Source: an uncultured Clostridia bacterium
GTDB taxonomy: Bacteria; Bacillota; Clostridia; Christensenellales; Borkfalkiaceae
Assembly (NCBI GenBank): GCA_947631925.1
Contig: CANRNE010000018.1
Span: 1-43,019 of the forward strand
DNA length: 43,019 nucleotides
Direction of reading: 5' to 3'
Notes under the pieces: model-generated
Told to the model about the DNA's origin: nothing
Databases searched by the model: none
What the model saw: the letters and a program-made list of their open reading frames with translations, nothing else
Made by a program: the position numbers and the translations under genes
Shown: positions 1-6,777 of the stretch, one piece after another
How positions within the stretch are numbered: position 1 is the first letter of the stretch
Layout: each line of letters starts with the position of its first letter

Positions 1-147
1 AGCGAGACTGAGGTGGGGCGCATTCTAAATTCGTCATGCTGAGCCGCCGCATCGCGGCGAGTCGAAGCATATCCGCAGTATCATAAGGATACCCTTCGAC
101 AGGCTCAGGGTGAGGGATTAGAACGAGATTTCTCGGCTCCGCCCGAC
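1..147. repeat. Composite of short interspersed palindromic repeats
   Basis: No gene seen. Bases 1-37 recur exactly, in the same orientation, at 16424-16460. Next come GC-rich inverted repeats (GCCGC/GCGGC arms near 44-58) and a CTTCGACAGGCTCAGGG-type segment. The block at 120-134 (AGAACGAGATTTCTC) recurs at 20971-20985 inside the end of pyrG. The stretch therefore looks like several adjoining dispersed repeat modules. Confidence 0.7.
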
Positions 148-172
148 ATGACACGTCCTTTCACACACAAAA

Positions 173-200
173 AAAATTCCGACCGATGGGTCGGAATTTT
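173..200 (-). terminator. Intrinsic terminator of the TSCPD gene
   Basis: The 12-base arms AAAATTCCGACC and GGTCGGAATTTT are perfectly complementary around a 4-base loop. On the minus strand the stem runs into an uninterrupted T tract. It lies just after the stop of the minus-strand gene at 225-470. Repeats, not a gene, lie on its other side. Confidence 0.85.
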
Positions 201-224
201 TCAAAAATACGCATTTTTTCCGCA

Positions 225-470
225 TTATTTACTCATATACGGCTCGAGCGCCTGCGCGAGCTGGTCGGGACAGGAGGTGTTCTGGCGGCAGCGAATGCCC
301 TTGAGAAGGGGCACCACCTCGTCGGGCGTGCGTCCCTCGACAAGTTTGCTGATGCCCTGCAAATTCCCGCTGCATCCGCCGATGAACTTCACCCCGCGAA
401 TCTTTCCCTCCTTGTCGATGTCGAAGATGATTTGTTTGGAGCATGTCCCTTTGGTAGAATAGGTAATCAT
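225..470 (-). CDS. TSCPD domain-containing small protein (TIGR03905-like)
   Basis: An 81-residue protein made up almost entirely of one TSCPD domain. The name-giving motif T-S-C-P-D is at about residues 65-69, with further cysteines at 10, 33 and 61, which suggests a metal or redox site. The family also occurs as a C-terminal domain of some ribonucleotide reductases; small free-standing copies such as this one have no established function. The start was chosen at the ATG preceded by GGAGG; a longer reading frame to 914 overlaps the neighbouring gene and lacks a ribosome site. It lies 17 bases downstream of the DUF4364 gene on the same strand and is probably co-transcribed with it, ending at the terminator at 173-200. 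Confidence 0.85.
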   Translation of the reverse strand: MITYSTKGTCSKQIIFDIDKEGKIRGVKFIGGCSGNLQGISKLVEGRTPDEVVPLLKGIRCRQNTSCPDQLAQALEPYMSK

Positions 471-487
471 AAGTTCCTCCTTCGGAA

Positions 488-1012
488 TTAGTCGACGAGC
501 GTCTCGTAGACGACGGAATACAGTTCGCTCGCCTTGTCTTCCCACTTCTTGTAGATGGCGTTGGCGGTCTTCTTGTCGGGGACGACGAATTTGAGCTCGA
601 GCATGGGCTGGACGGGGGCGAGAATCTTCAGAAATACGGTGTACGTCCCGTCCTTGTTCTGGTAGTAATCGGATTTGCACTCCTGCCGCGTGCGATACCG
701 CGCGCTGTTGTTCTTGACGAAGCGGGAAATCTCCTCGCGGAGCGAGCAGGGGATTTTGATGTAAAAGCTCGCAAGGGATTCCCTTCCCTCGGGGGTGATG
801 GTGTACAGCGGGTCGTCGCCGCCGGGGATTTCGCAGATGAACCCGTCCGAGAGCAGTTTGTGAATGAGCACGACGCAGTCCATGTAGTTGAGCCAGTCGT
901 TGGACGACGTGCACATGTCGAGAATGGTCCGCTCGGACAGTTCGCTCTCCATCTTGTCGAACACGAAGAGAAGTATTAACTTGTTGACGGATGTTTCACC
1001 CTTAACCAGCAT
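488..1012 (-). CDS. DUF4364 family protein
   Basis: A 174-residue protein resembling the DUF4364 family, widespread in Clostridia. The N-terminal ~80 residues have the character of a winged-helix fold (helical segments, then a short hairpin ending in a G-G-D-D-P-L-Y-T-I-T-P-E-G pattern), which suggests a transcription factor. The C-terminal half is mixed alpha/beta with many aromatic residues and no catalytic motif that I recognise. The start has an AAGGATG ribosome site nine bases upstream. A near-consensus promoter sits about 85 bases upstream, and the TSCPD gene follows. The winged-helix role is inferred from the family, not shown here. Confidence 0.8.
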   Translation of the reverse strand: MLVKGETSVNKLILLFVFDKMESELSERTILDMCTSSNDWLNYMDCVVLIHKLLSDGFICEIPGGDDPLYTITPEGRESLASFYIKIPCSLREEISRFVKNNSARYRTRQECKSDYYQNKDGTYTVFLKILAPVQPMLELKFVVPDKKTANAIYKKWEDKASELYSVVYETLVD

Positions 1013-1097
1013 CTTTGCTCATCCTTCGTGTATTTTTTGGCAAGAGACGGGAAAAGCCGCCGATGCGACTTTTTCCTTGCTGCCCGAGATTGCTTTT

Positions 1098-1126
1098 ATT
1101 ATAGCGAATTTCCGCAATAAAATCAA
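1098..1126 (-). promoter_or_regulatory. Sigma-A promoter for the DUF4364-TSCPD pair
   Basis: On the minus strand, TTGATT (1121-1126) and TATAAT (1098-1103) are separated by 17 bases. It leaves a leader of about 80 bases before the DUF4364 start, in which I see no obvious regulatory structure. Confidence 0.8.
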
Positions 1127-1169
1127 GATATTTTCCGTGAAAATTCTTTAATTATTTTGTTTTTTGTGT

Positions 1170-1175
1170 TATAAT
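1170..1175 (+). promoter_or_regulatory. Possible -10 box for the 1215 gene
   Basis: A perfect TATAAT lies 39 bases before the start of the next plus-strand gene. The expected -35 position is AT-rich without a clear TTGACA match, so the promoter is only partly supported. Confidence 0.5.
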
Positions 1176-1214
1176 AGAAAAAACGGCGCGAACTTTGCGC
1201 CGCAGGAGGGAGCC

Positions 1215-1904
1215 ATGACGGACAGATTGCGTGCCATTGAGAACTTTCTCGACGCCTGCAGCGCGCTTGCAGACGGAAAATACAGCGGTTCGGAGGGGAA
1301 AATCTCCGCGATTCTTGCGGCGATTGCGCAAAGCCCCGACCTCACCGAGCTCTTCACCGCCGTCACGCAGGACTTTGACTACGTCTCGGTGAAGCGGCAC
1401 TTCTTCAGAAAGCCCGTGAGCGGCACGCGCGCGCCCGCCTATCTCCCCGCCGAGCGAAGCGATTTGCTCGCCTTCGTCTTCTGCCTCTTTGCGGAGATTG
1501 ACAACGGCACCCTCCCGTTCTCGGGAATGCTCCTCGACTACTTCTATGTGGACGGCAGCTACACCGCCTCCTTCAACCTGTTCTGCGAACGGGTGGTGCG
1601 TCCCTTCCGCGACATCGTCGCCGACTGCTTCCCCGCCCTCCGCACGGTGAAAAGGGGGGAGGATGACTTCTCCAAGCTCGCCATGGTGCTCCCCCTCGAA
1701 CGCACGAGAATTCTCGCCCTCTCCCTCCGCGACACGGACAGACAGGCGTTTGAGTCCCTCTTCTTGGGGCTCTCTGCCGCCGTCGAGAACCGAGACGGCG
1801 CGGCGGTGAAGGCCATTCTTGCGGGCTATCGCTACTTTTTGCGCTTCCTCGGCGCCGAGAACGAGCTCTCCGCCCAGATTTTCGAAATCGCTTCGCTCCT
1901 GTAA
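1215..1904 (+). CDS. Conserved-looking protein of unknown function
   Basis: A 229-residue, apparently cytoplasmic, mostly helical protein. I do not recognise a family. It has no signal peptide, no membrane segment and no catalytic signature that I can see. The start was chosen at the ATG directly after CAGGAGGGAGCC; an upstream in-frame ATG at 1164 has no ribosome site and lies before the -10 box. The frame is continuous and codon use matches the neighbours, so it is very probably expressed. It is followed nine bases later by a Nudix hydrolase with its own strong SD; the two form a short operon closed by the terminator at 2479-2511. Confidence 0.8.
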   Translation: MTDRLRAIENFLDACSALADGKYSGSEGKISAILAAIAQSPDLTELFTAVTQDFDYVSVKRHFFRKPVSGTRAPAYLPAERSDLLAFVFCLFAEIDNGTLPFSGMLLDYFYVDGSYTASFNLFCERVVRPFRDIVADCFPALRTVKRGEDDFSKLAMVLPLERTRILALSLRDTDRQAFESLFLGLSAAVENRDGAAVKAILAGYRYFLRFLGAENELSAQIFEIASLL

Positions 1905-1913
1905 GGAGGGGAT

Positions 1914-2453
1914 ATGTACGAGGAACGCACAGTCACAAAGAGGGTGGTCTTTGAGGGGAAAGTCATCCGCGTCCGCAAGGACGATGCCGTGCTCCCCGAC
2001 GGAAGGCCTTGCACGCGCGAAGTCGTCGAACACCGCGGCGGCGCCTGCGTGCTCGCCGTGACGGAGGGGAAAGTCATCCTCGTCAAACAGTTCCGCTACG
2101 CCTACGGCGAGACCTTGCTCGAGATTCCCGCGGGGAAGATTGAGGAGGGGGAGCAGCCCGAAGTTTGCGCGATGCGCGAGCTCGAAGAGGAGACGGGCTA
2201 TGCCGCCGACCGCCTCGAACTTCTGCAGGTGATGTACCCGACCCCCGGGTACTGCAACGAGAAGATTTATATCTATGAGGCGAAGGGGCTGAAGAGGAAA
2301 GAGCGGCACCTCGACGACGGGGAATTTCTCGACGTCTGCCTGCTCCCGCTCGGCGAGGCGTACGCCCTTCTCGATTGCGGCGCGCTGAAGGACGGCAAGA
2401 CCGCCCTCGCCCTGCTCCGCCACCGCACGCAGAGGAATGATATCGTGTTATAA
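1914..2453 (+). CDS. Nudix hydrolase, ADP-ribose pyrophosphatase type
   Basis: A 179-residue Nudix protein. The full Nudix box (G-x5-E-x7-R-E-L-x-E-E-x-G) lies at residues 74-96. The strands before it (around E-V-V-E-H-R-G-G-A-C-V-L-A-V) and the following P-T-P-G-Y-C-N-E segment match the ADP-ribose pyrophosphatase (NudF-like) branch, which hydrolyses ADP-ribose to AMP and ribose 5-phosphate. Substrate choice cannot be proven from the sequence. The start follows TAAGGAGGGGAT, a near-ideal ribosome site. It is the last gene of the 1215-2453 pair. Confidence 0.88.
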   Translation: MYEERTVTKRVVFEGKVIRVRKDDAVLPDGRPCTREVVEHRGGACVLAVTEGKVILVKQFRYAYGETLLEIPAGKIEEGEQPEVCAMRELEEETGYAADRLELLQVMYPTPGYCNEKIYIYEAKGLKRKERHLDDGEFLDVCLLPLGEAYALLDCGALKDGKTALALLRHRTQRNDIVL

Positions 2454-2478
2454 ATTTATATAGCCGAAGAAACACAAT

Positions 2479-2511
2479 CCCCGCTTCGCACGCGAAGCGG
2501 GGCAGTTTTTT
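2479..2511 (+). terminator. Intrinsic terminator after the Nudix gene
   Basis: A perfect 10-base stem CCCCGCTTCG/CGAAGCGGGG with a CACG loop, followed after CAG by six T. Confidence 0.9.
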
Positions 2512-2734
2512 GTGTGTCGGCTCTTCATGCCCCCTTCAAAGGGGGATAGGGAAGGGGGTGTCGTGTGAACAAGCGCCACCCCTTCCGTCGCTCTCTTCGT
2601 TCGCGCCACCCTTCTCGGGCAGGTAGAGTCCTGCCCTCGGTCACCGTTCGCGCGGCAAATGCGCTCACTCCTGTCGCAACGCGCGAAAAGTTCACTGGAC
2701 TTTTCGCAGAACGCGTTGCTCCACCTCAAGGGGT

Positions 2735-2832
2735 GGGCAAGTGACTTGGCGCCCCCTTGAGACTCGGGCAAGCAACTTGGCGCCCCCTTGAGGGGGAGCT
2801 GTCACGCAGTGACTGAGGGGGTGTCATTTCCA
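2735..2832. repeat. G-rich palindromic repeat, copy A, with tandem 27-base unit
   Basis: The unit GGGCAAGTGACTTGGCGCC continues with CCCTTGAG, and recurs 31 bases later with two changes. It is followed by the GTCAC-GCA-GTGAC hairpin (2801-2813) and a GACTGAGGGGG tail. Related modules (C/G-rich hairpin, then GTC..GAC, then GAGGGGG) appear at 6277-6314, 16362-16441 and 24894-24958, so this is one family of interspersed elements. It is not a CRISPR: only two units and no proper spacer. Confidence 0.6.
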
Positions 2833-2877
2833 AATAATGTGCGCGAGCAAAACCACGCTTTTGCGCTGCGCGCCCCC

Positions 2878-3005
2878 ATTTGCAACGCCACCGCAGGCTT
2901 ATTGTCCGATGAAACGACTCCGTTTGCGCGGCTAAGAGCGGGAGAAGGTACGGACGCCTATCCGCTCGACAAAAATATTTTCAAAGAAAAGATTTTTGTC
3001 GAAAC
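2878..3005. repeat. 128-base interspersed element, copy 1
   Basis: Matches the reverse complement of 16170-16298 at roughly 85-90% identity by eye. One end (2968-3000) is a 15-base inverted repeat, GACAAAAATATTTTC/GAAAAGATTTTTGTC, with a 3-base loop and one mismatch. In the other copy the inner stem pairs differ on both sides, which keeps the pairing. The flanks are unrelated. Both copies carry an open frame reading I-C-N-A-T-A-G-L-L-S-D, but without start signals. Confidence 0.8.
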
Positions 3006-3031
3006 AATCAAAAGAAATTCTCGCGAACCCT

Positions 3032-3223
3032 TCAGTTATTGCATCCGCACCCCATCCCCGAGAGGATATTGGAGAGCGTGCCGTTTTTCAGCATGCAGTA
3101 GCCGAGCGCGATGACAAGGGGCCAGCCGCAGCCCGTAAAGGCCTTCGAGGACAAGATATCCGTCCCTCCGAGCAGAAGCAGGATGATGAGAATCCAGAGC
3201 ACTCCGTTATTCGACAAATTCAT
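3032..3223 (-). CDS. Small membrane protein, unknown function
   Basis: A 63-residue protein with one clear hydrophobic segment (residues 7-19, G-V-L-W-I-L-I-I-L-L-L-L), a second weaker one (about 31-44) and a C-terminal G-C-G-C-N-N. The start was chosen at the ATG preceded by AAAGGAGGAATACC; the reading frame extends upstream to 3418 but without a ribosome site and across the promoter of the divergent transporter gene. Its size and hydrophobicity recall small spore-associated YjcZ-type proteins, but I cannot assign it to a family. It is a single gene next to repeats, divergent from the ECF gene. Confidence 0.65.
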   Translation of the reverse strand: MNLSNNGVLWILIILLLLGGTDILSSKAFTGCGWPLVIALGYCMLKNGTLSNILSGMGCGCNN

Positions 3224-3326
3224 GGTATTCCTCCTTTCCGAGCCGCAGAGTATGTAATTTTTCGCGTTCTGCGGTTCTTTACCACATCTTATGAGCCTCT
3301 GCCCGAAAAATGTTCCGTTCATTTGA

Positions 3327-3355
3327 TTGCCAAAGGCAAAACAATTTGCTATAAT
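3327..3355 (+). promoter_or_regulatory. Sigma-A promoter for panT-like/coaX/hom
   Basis: TTGCCA (3327-3332), a 17-base spacer and a perfect TATAAT (3350-3355). The leader of roughly 110 bases to the start at 3475 contains a short CCGCG/CGCGG inverted repeat; I could not match it to a known riboswitch. Confidence 0.8.
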
Positions 3356-3474
3356 AAGAAATGCACCGCGATTTCGCCGCGGAACGGCACGCACTCGGCC
3401 GTATCCCATTTGGCGCATGCGGAATAAAATTTCTACGGATATCCCAAAAGCGGAATCCGATGGAGGACAATTTC

Positions 3475-4158
3475 ATGAAAATGAGACCCAAGCAGTTCTT
3501 CACCGTACGCAACATCGCGTACCTCGGCGTGCTCACCGCCCTCGTCGTCGTCCTGCAGCTCTATGCAAGCACCATCCCCGTGGGCGGCGCCCAGCTCAAC
3601 TTCTCCCTCGTGCCCATCGTCCTCGGCGCCATCCTGCTCGGGTGGGGCGCAGGCGCCTTTTTGGGGCTCACCTGCGGTATCGTCGTCCTCATTCAGGTCG
3701 TAATATTCGCCCCGACCGTTCCCTTCTACGGCGCAATCTGGACATACAGCCCCGTCGTGACGAGCATCACCTGTCTTGTGAAGACGACGGCGGCGGGCGC
3801 AGCCGCGGGACTACTCTATCAGCTCATCGCGCGCAAAAACACCCTCGTCGCGGCATTTGTGGCGTCCGGCATCGTTCCCGTCGTCAACACGGGTCTGTTC
3901 ATTCTCGGCTGTCTCTGCATGAGCGGCACCATCGGGGAATTCGGGAATGTCTCGGGTGTCGACATCCTCGTCTTCATCCTCGTCGGCATCGTCACCTTCA
4001 ACTTCTTCATCGAATTTGCCATCAACATCGTTCTCGCGCCCGCCATCCACAGGGTGGTGCTCGTCGTCGAAAAGCAGGTGAGAAAGAAGCACCCCGCGCC
4101 CGAATCCGGCGAAGAGGGGACGGAGGGCAATCCCGTCCAAACGGAGACAAAATCGTGA
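3475..4158 (+). CDS. ECF transporter S component, probably pantothenate
   Basis: A 227-residue integral membrane protein with about six hydrophobic segments and little outside them, as expected for the substrate-binding S subunit of an energy-coupling factor (ECF) vitamin importer. The N-terminal V-R-N-I-A-Y-L-G-V-L-T-A-L-V-V-V-L-Q pattern is characteristic of S components. No ATPase or T subunit is nearby, so it would use the shared ECF module encoded elsewhere. It overlaps coaX by a GTGA junction; because that gene encodes pantothenate kinase, pantothenate is the likeliest substrate (inference from context). The start follows GGAGG with eight bases of spacing; upstream ATGs at 3361 and 3460 lack good sites. 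The tail is charged. Confidence 0.8.
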   Translation: MKMRPKQFFTVRNIAYLGVLTALVVVLQLYASTIPVGGAQLNFSLVPIVLGAILLGWGAGAFLGLTCGIVVLIQVVIFAPTVPFYGAIWTYSPVVTSITCLVKTTAAGAAAGLLYQLIARKNTLVAAFVASGIVPVVNTGLFILGCLCMSGTIGEFGNVSGVDILVFILVGIVTFNFFIEFAINIVLAPAIHRVVLVVEKQVRKKHPAPESGEEGTEGNPVQTETKS

Positions 4159-4943
4159 TACTCTGCATTGACATCGGCAATACCAACATAAAATATGCCG
4201 TATTCGACGGGGAGGAACCCAAGCTCACCTTCCGCGTCGCGACCGACCTCAAGAGGACTTCGGACGAATACGGCGCCCAGCTCCTCGCCATGCTCAGCTT
4301 CCACGGCGTCTCGGCGAAGGAGATCGGCGGGGCGATCTTCTCCTCCGTCGTGCCCTCCCTCGACTACACGATGGGGCACATGCTCGCCGCCTATTTCGGC
4401 ATCAAGCCCTTGCAAATCGCCCCCGGGCTCAAGACGGGGCTGAAGATGCGGGCGGACAACGCAAAAGAGGTGGGGGCGGACCGCGTCGTCAACAACGTTG
4501 CCGCGCTCAAAAAGTACGGCACGGGCAAGCCGATGATTATCATCGACTTCGGCACCGCGACCACCTTCAACATCCTCTCCGCGGGCGGGGAATTTATCGG
4601 CGGCGTCATCGCCCCGGGCATCAAGGGCTCCCTCGACAGCCTCGTCTCGGGCACGGCAAAACTTCCGCGCGTGGAGATTGAGGCGCCCCCGAGCGTGATT
4701 GCCACCAACACCGTCACCAACATGCAGGCGGGCATCGTGTTCGGATTCGCGGGCCTCGTCGAATACATCGTCAAAAAAATCAAGTCGGAACTCAAAACCA
4801 AGGATGTTCCCGTCATCGCCACGGGCGGCCTCGCCGAGGTCATGGCAAAGGAGACGGATTGCATCGACGTCATCGACAGAATGTTGACCCTCGACGGTCT
4901 GAAATATCTCTATCAACTCAACCATTCGGAGGAAGAAGCATGA
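4155..4943 (+). CDS. coaX: Type III pantothenate kinase
   Basis: A 262-residue CoaX, which phosphorylates pantothenate in the first committed step of coenzyme A synthesis. Acetate-and-sugar-kinase-fold signatures are visible: D-I-G-N-T at residues 6-10 (phosphate loop), G-A-D-R at 107-110, D-F-G-T-A-T-T at 131-137 and G-G-V-I-A-P-G at 149-155. The start is GTG inside the GTGA overlap with the upstream transporter, preceded by GGAGA at eight bases. It ends in an ATGA overlap with hom, so the three genes are translationally coupled. Length is normal for the family. Confidence 0.95.
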   Translation: MILCIDIGNTNIKYAVFDGEEPKLTFRVATDLKRTSDEYGAQLLAMLSFHGVSAKEIGGAIFSSVVPSLDYTMGHMLAAYFGIKPLQIAPGLKTGLKMRADNAKEVGADRVVNNVAALKKYGTGKPMIIIDFGTATTFNILSAGGEFIGGVIAPGIKGSLDSLVSGTAKLPRVEIEAPPSVIATNTVTNMQAGIVFGFAGLVEYIVKKIKSELKTKDVPVIATGGLAEVMAKETDCIDVIDRMLTLDGLKYLYQLNHSEEEA

Positions 4944-6214
4944 AAAAGGTAGGAGTAGCCATTCTCGGGCTCGGCGTCGTGGGCGGCGGCGTCTATGAAA
5001 TTCTCACGAAGAAGCGGGAATTTCTCATCGCCACGCAGGGCGTCGACATCTCCGTCGAGAGTGTGCTCGAAGTCAGAGAGGACCGCATCAGGGAATTGGG
5101 CGTTCCCGCGGGCAAAGTTGCCGCCAACATCGCAGAGGCGGTCTGCAATCCCGACGTCTCCGCCATCGTCGAGTGCATCGGCGGCGTGGACGCGGCGCGC
5201 GAATACGTCCTCGACGCCCTCCATGCGGGGAAGACGGTCATCACGGGCAACAAGGAGCTCATCGCAAAGTATTGGAGCGAGCTCGAGCGCACGGCAAAGA
5301 CCCACAACGCGGGCCTCTATTTCGAGGCGAGCTGCGTGGGCGGCGTTCCCATCATACGCACCTTGAACGACGGCGTGCAGGCCAACGAGATTTCCTGCAT
5401 CATGGGAATCATCAACGGGACGACCAACTTCATCCTCTCCGAAATGACGGAGAAGGGGGTCTCCTATGAGGACGCGCTCGCGCACGCGAAGTCGCTCGGC
5501 TTTGCAGAATCCGACCCCTCCGCCGACGTCGAGGGCTACGATGCGGCATACAAGCTCTCCATCCTCTCCAGTCTCGCCTTCCATACGAAAGTTCCGCTTG
5601 CGAAGGTATTCCGCGAAGGGATTGCCACCGTCACCGCGGAGGACATCCTCGACGGCAAGGCGCTCGGCTACCGTCTCAAACTCCTCGCCATCGGAAAGCG
5701 GGAGGGAAATACCGTCGAAGTGCGCGTGCACCCCGCCTTTGTCAAGGAAAATCACCCGCTCGCCGCCGTGGACGGAAGTTTCAACGCCGTCTATCTTCGC
5801 GGGGACGCCGTGGGCGAGATGATGCTGTACGGCAGGGGCGCAGGCTCCCTTCCCACCGCGAGCGCGATTGTCTCCGACATCGTCTTTGCCGCCACGCACG
5901 GCGAACACCGCTATGCGACTTTCAAGAATACCGCCTCCCCCGACAGGGACATCAAATTCACCGCAGATTTTTCGGGCGCGTACTATCTTCGCCTCACGGT
6001 GAGCGACGAGCAGGGCGTGCTCGCAAAACTTGCCGCCATTCTCGGAAAGTACGGAATTTCCATCGCGGAACTCCGCCAGACGAGCGCGGGCGGCGGCGCC
6101 TCCAAGCTCTTCCTCGTCACCCACGGGACGCACGAGACCGCCATCCGCAGCGCCGTCTCCAAACTGCACGCTACCGACTTCGCGAAAGTGGAATCCGTCC
6201 TCCGCGTCTGCTGA
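4940..6214 (+). CDS. hom: Homoserine dehydrogenase with ACT domain
   Basis: A 424-residue enzyme that reduces aspartate semialdehyde to homoserine, the branch to threonine and methionine. It shows the NAD(P) loop G-L-G-V-V-G-G-G (10-17), T-G-N-K (102-105), the catalytic-domain signature G-I-I-N-G-T-T-N-F-I-L (156-166), and F-A-E-S-D-P-S-A-D-V-E-G-Y-D (188-201). The last ~75 residues form an ACT domain, which in this family commonly mediates threonine feedback. Its ATG overlaps the coaX stop; the GGAGGAAG site lies within coaX. Its placement behind coenzyme A genes rather than with thrB/thrC is slightly unusual. Confidence 0.95.
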   Translation: MKKVGVAILGLGVVGGGVYEILTKKREFLIATQGVDISVESVLEVREDRIRELGVPAGKVAANIAEAVCNPDVSAIVECIGGVDAAREYVLDALHAGKTVITGNKELIAKYWSELERTAKTHNAGLYFEASCVGGVPIIRTLNDGVQANEISCIMGIINGTTNFILSEMTEKGVSYEDALAHAKSLGFAESDPSADVEGYDAAYKLSILSSLAFHTKVPLAKVFREGIATVTAEDILDGKALGYRLKLLAIGKREGNTVEVRVHPAFVKENHPLAAVDGSFNAVYLRGDAVGEMMLYGRGAGSLPTASAIVSDIVFAATHGEHRYATFKNTASPDRDIKFTADFSGAYYLRLTVSDEQGVLAKLAAILGKYGISIAELRQTSAGGGASKLFLVTHGTHETAIRSAVSKLHATDFAKVESVLRVC

Positions 6215-6234
6215 TGATTTTTTCCAAAAAAATT

Positions 6235-6258
6235 ATCCCCGCTCCGCGGGGATTTTTT
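6235..6258. terminator. Bidirectional intrinsic terminator after hom
   Basis: Stem ATCCCCGC/GCGGGGAT with a TCC loop, a T run on the plus strand and, reading the other way, a T run from the A-rich left flank. It can also serve the minus-strand leuS operon, although two repeat hairpins lie in between. Confidence 0.85.
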
Positions 6259-6276
6259 ATGTTATGGGGGGATTCT

Positions 6277-6314
6277 CGGCGCCCCTTAGGGGGGCACCGC
6301 CGCAGGCGGCGGGG
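6277..6314. repeat. G-rich palindromic repeat, copy B
   Basis: Two adjoining hairpins, GCCCC-TTA-GGGGGC and CCGCCG-CAGG-CGGCGG, at the junction between hom and the minus-strand operon. Same general plan as the repeat at 2735-2832 but diverged; family membership is by eye. Confidence 0.45.
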
Positions 6315-6322
6315 CGTAAGGC

Positions 6323-6775
6323 TTACCCCCGCAGGGAGCGCTCCACGGCAGTCAGAAATTCATCGACGTGCCAGAAGAGGTCCATCCGCTCCTCGGCGTC
6401 GAGGGTGACTTTTTGCGCGCGCAAGGGGAGGCAGAAGGGCTCCTCCCCGGCGAGCGTCTTGCCCTGTTCTTCAAAGAACTCCGAAAGTTCGGTGACGGCA
6501 TTCATGCCGCCGTCCTTTCCGCCCACGCCCGCAATCGCCACGGGCACGCGGGCAAGCAGGGAAAAATTCTCCTTCACGGCATCGAGAAGTTGAGGGGGGC
6601 AGCCCCCGTCCTCTTCATGGGTGAAAATCCACACGCCGTCGGCGGCGGGAAGGGGAGAGGAGGGCAGAAAACAGTACGCCTCCGCGTCCCGTCCTATCAT
6701 CTCGAGCGCGAGTTCGGCAAGTTGGGCTTCGGGCGAACGTGGGTGGTCGTCGCCCAACAAAATGGCAATCTTCAT
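6323..6775 (-). CDS. Small flavodoxin-like protein, function unknown
   Basis: A 150-residue protein with a flavodoxin-like alternation of strands and helices (N-terminal K-I-A-I-L-L-G-D-D strand, then V-W-I-F-T-H near 48-53, V-P-V-A-I-A-G-V-G-G near 77-86). In flavodoxin-like reductases the G-V-G-G-K-D-G-G-M-N-A segment would sit near the flavin. I cannot name the substrate. It starts three bases after the leuS stop, with only a weak GGAT site inside the leuS end, so it is probably translated by coupling to leuS. Confidence 0.6.
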   Translation of the reverse strand: MKIAILLGDDHPRSPEAQLAELALEMIGRDAEAYCFLPSSPLPAADGVWIFTHEEDGGCPPQLLDAVKENFSLLARVPVAIAGVGGKDGGMNAVTELSEFFEEQGKTLAGEEPFCLPLRAQKVTLDAEERMDLFWHVDEFLTAVERSLRG

Positions 6776-6777
6776 AC

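Larger units (their letters stand above)
2512..3031. repeat. Gene-free region filled with interspersed repeats
   Basis: I see no credible gene here; the open frames lack ribosome sites and fall within repeats. Contents in order: a GC-rich segment with a GCGAAAAGT/ACTTTTCGC inverted repeat near 2685-2710; two 27-base near-identical direct repeats (2735-2761 and 2766-2792, two differences); palindromes CCCCCTTGAGGGGG and GTCACGCAGTGAC leading into GACTGAGGGGGTGTC; and the 128-base element described separately (2878-3005). Confidence 0.7.

Noticed and set aside
2735-2792. Two 27-base repeats as a possible CRISPR fragment
   Set aside because: Only two units separated by four bases, no spacer-sized gap and no cas genes in the window.
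2788-3114. 108-codon frame sharing a peptide with the minus strand near 16200-16310
   Set aside because: The shared peptide lies wholly within the 128-base repeat; neither copy has a start signal and the flanking parts are unrelated. Treated as a repeat, not a gene.
3356-3474. Possible riboswitch before the ECF S component
   Set aside because: The leader is long enough, but I see only one short hairpin, no terminator, and no known conserved core.
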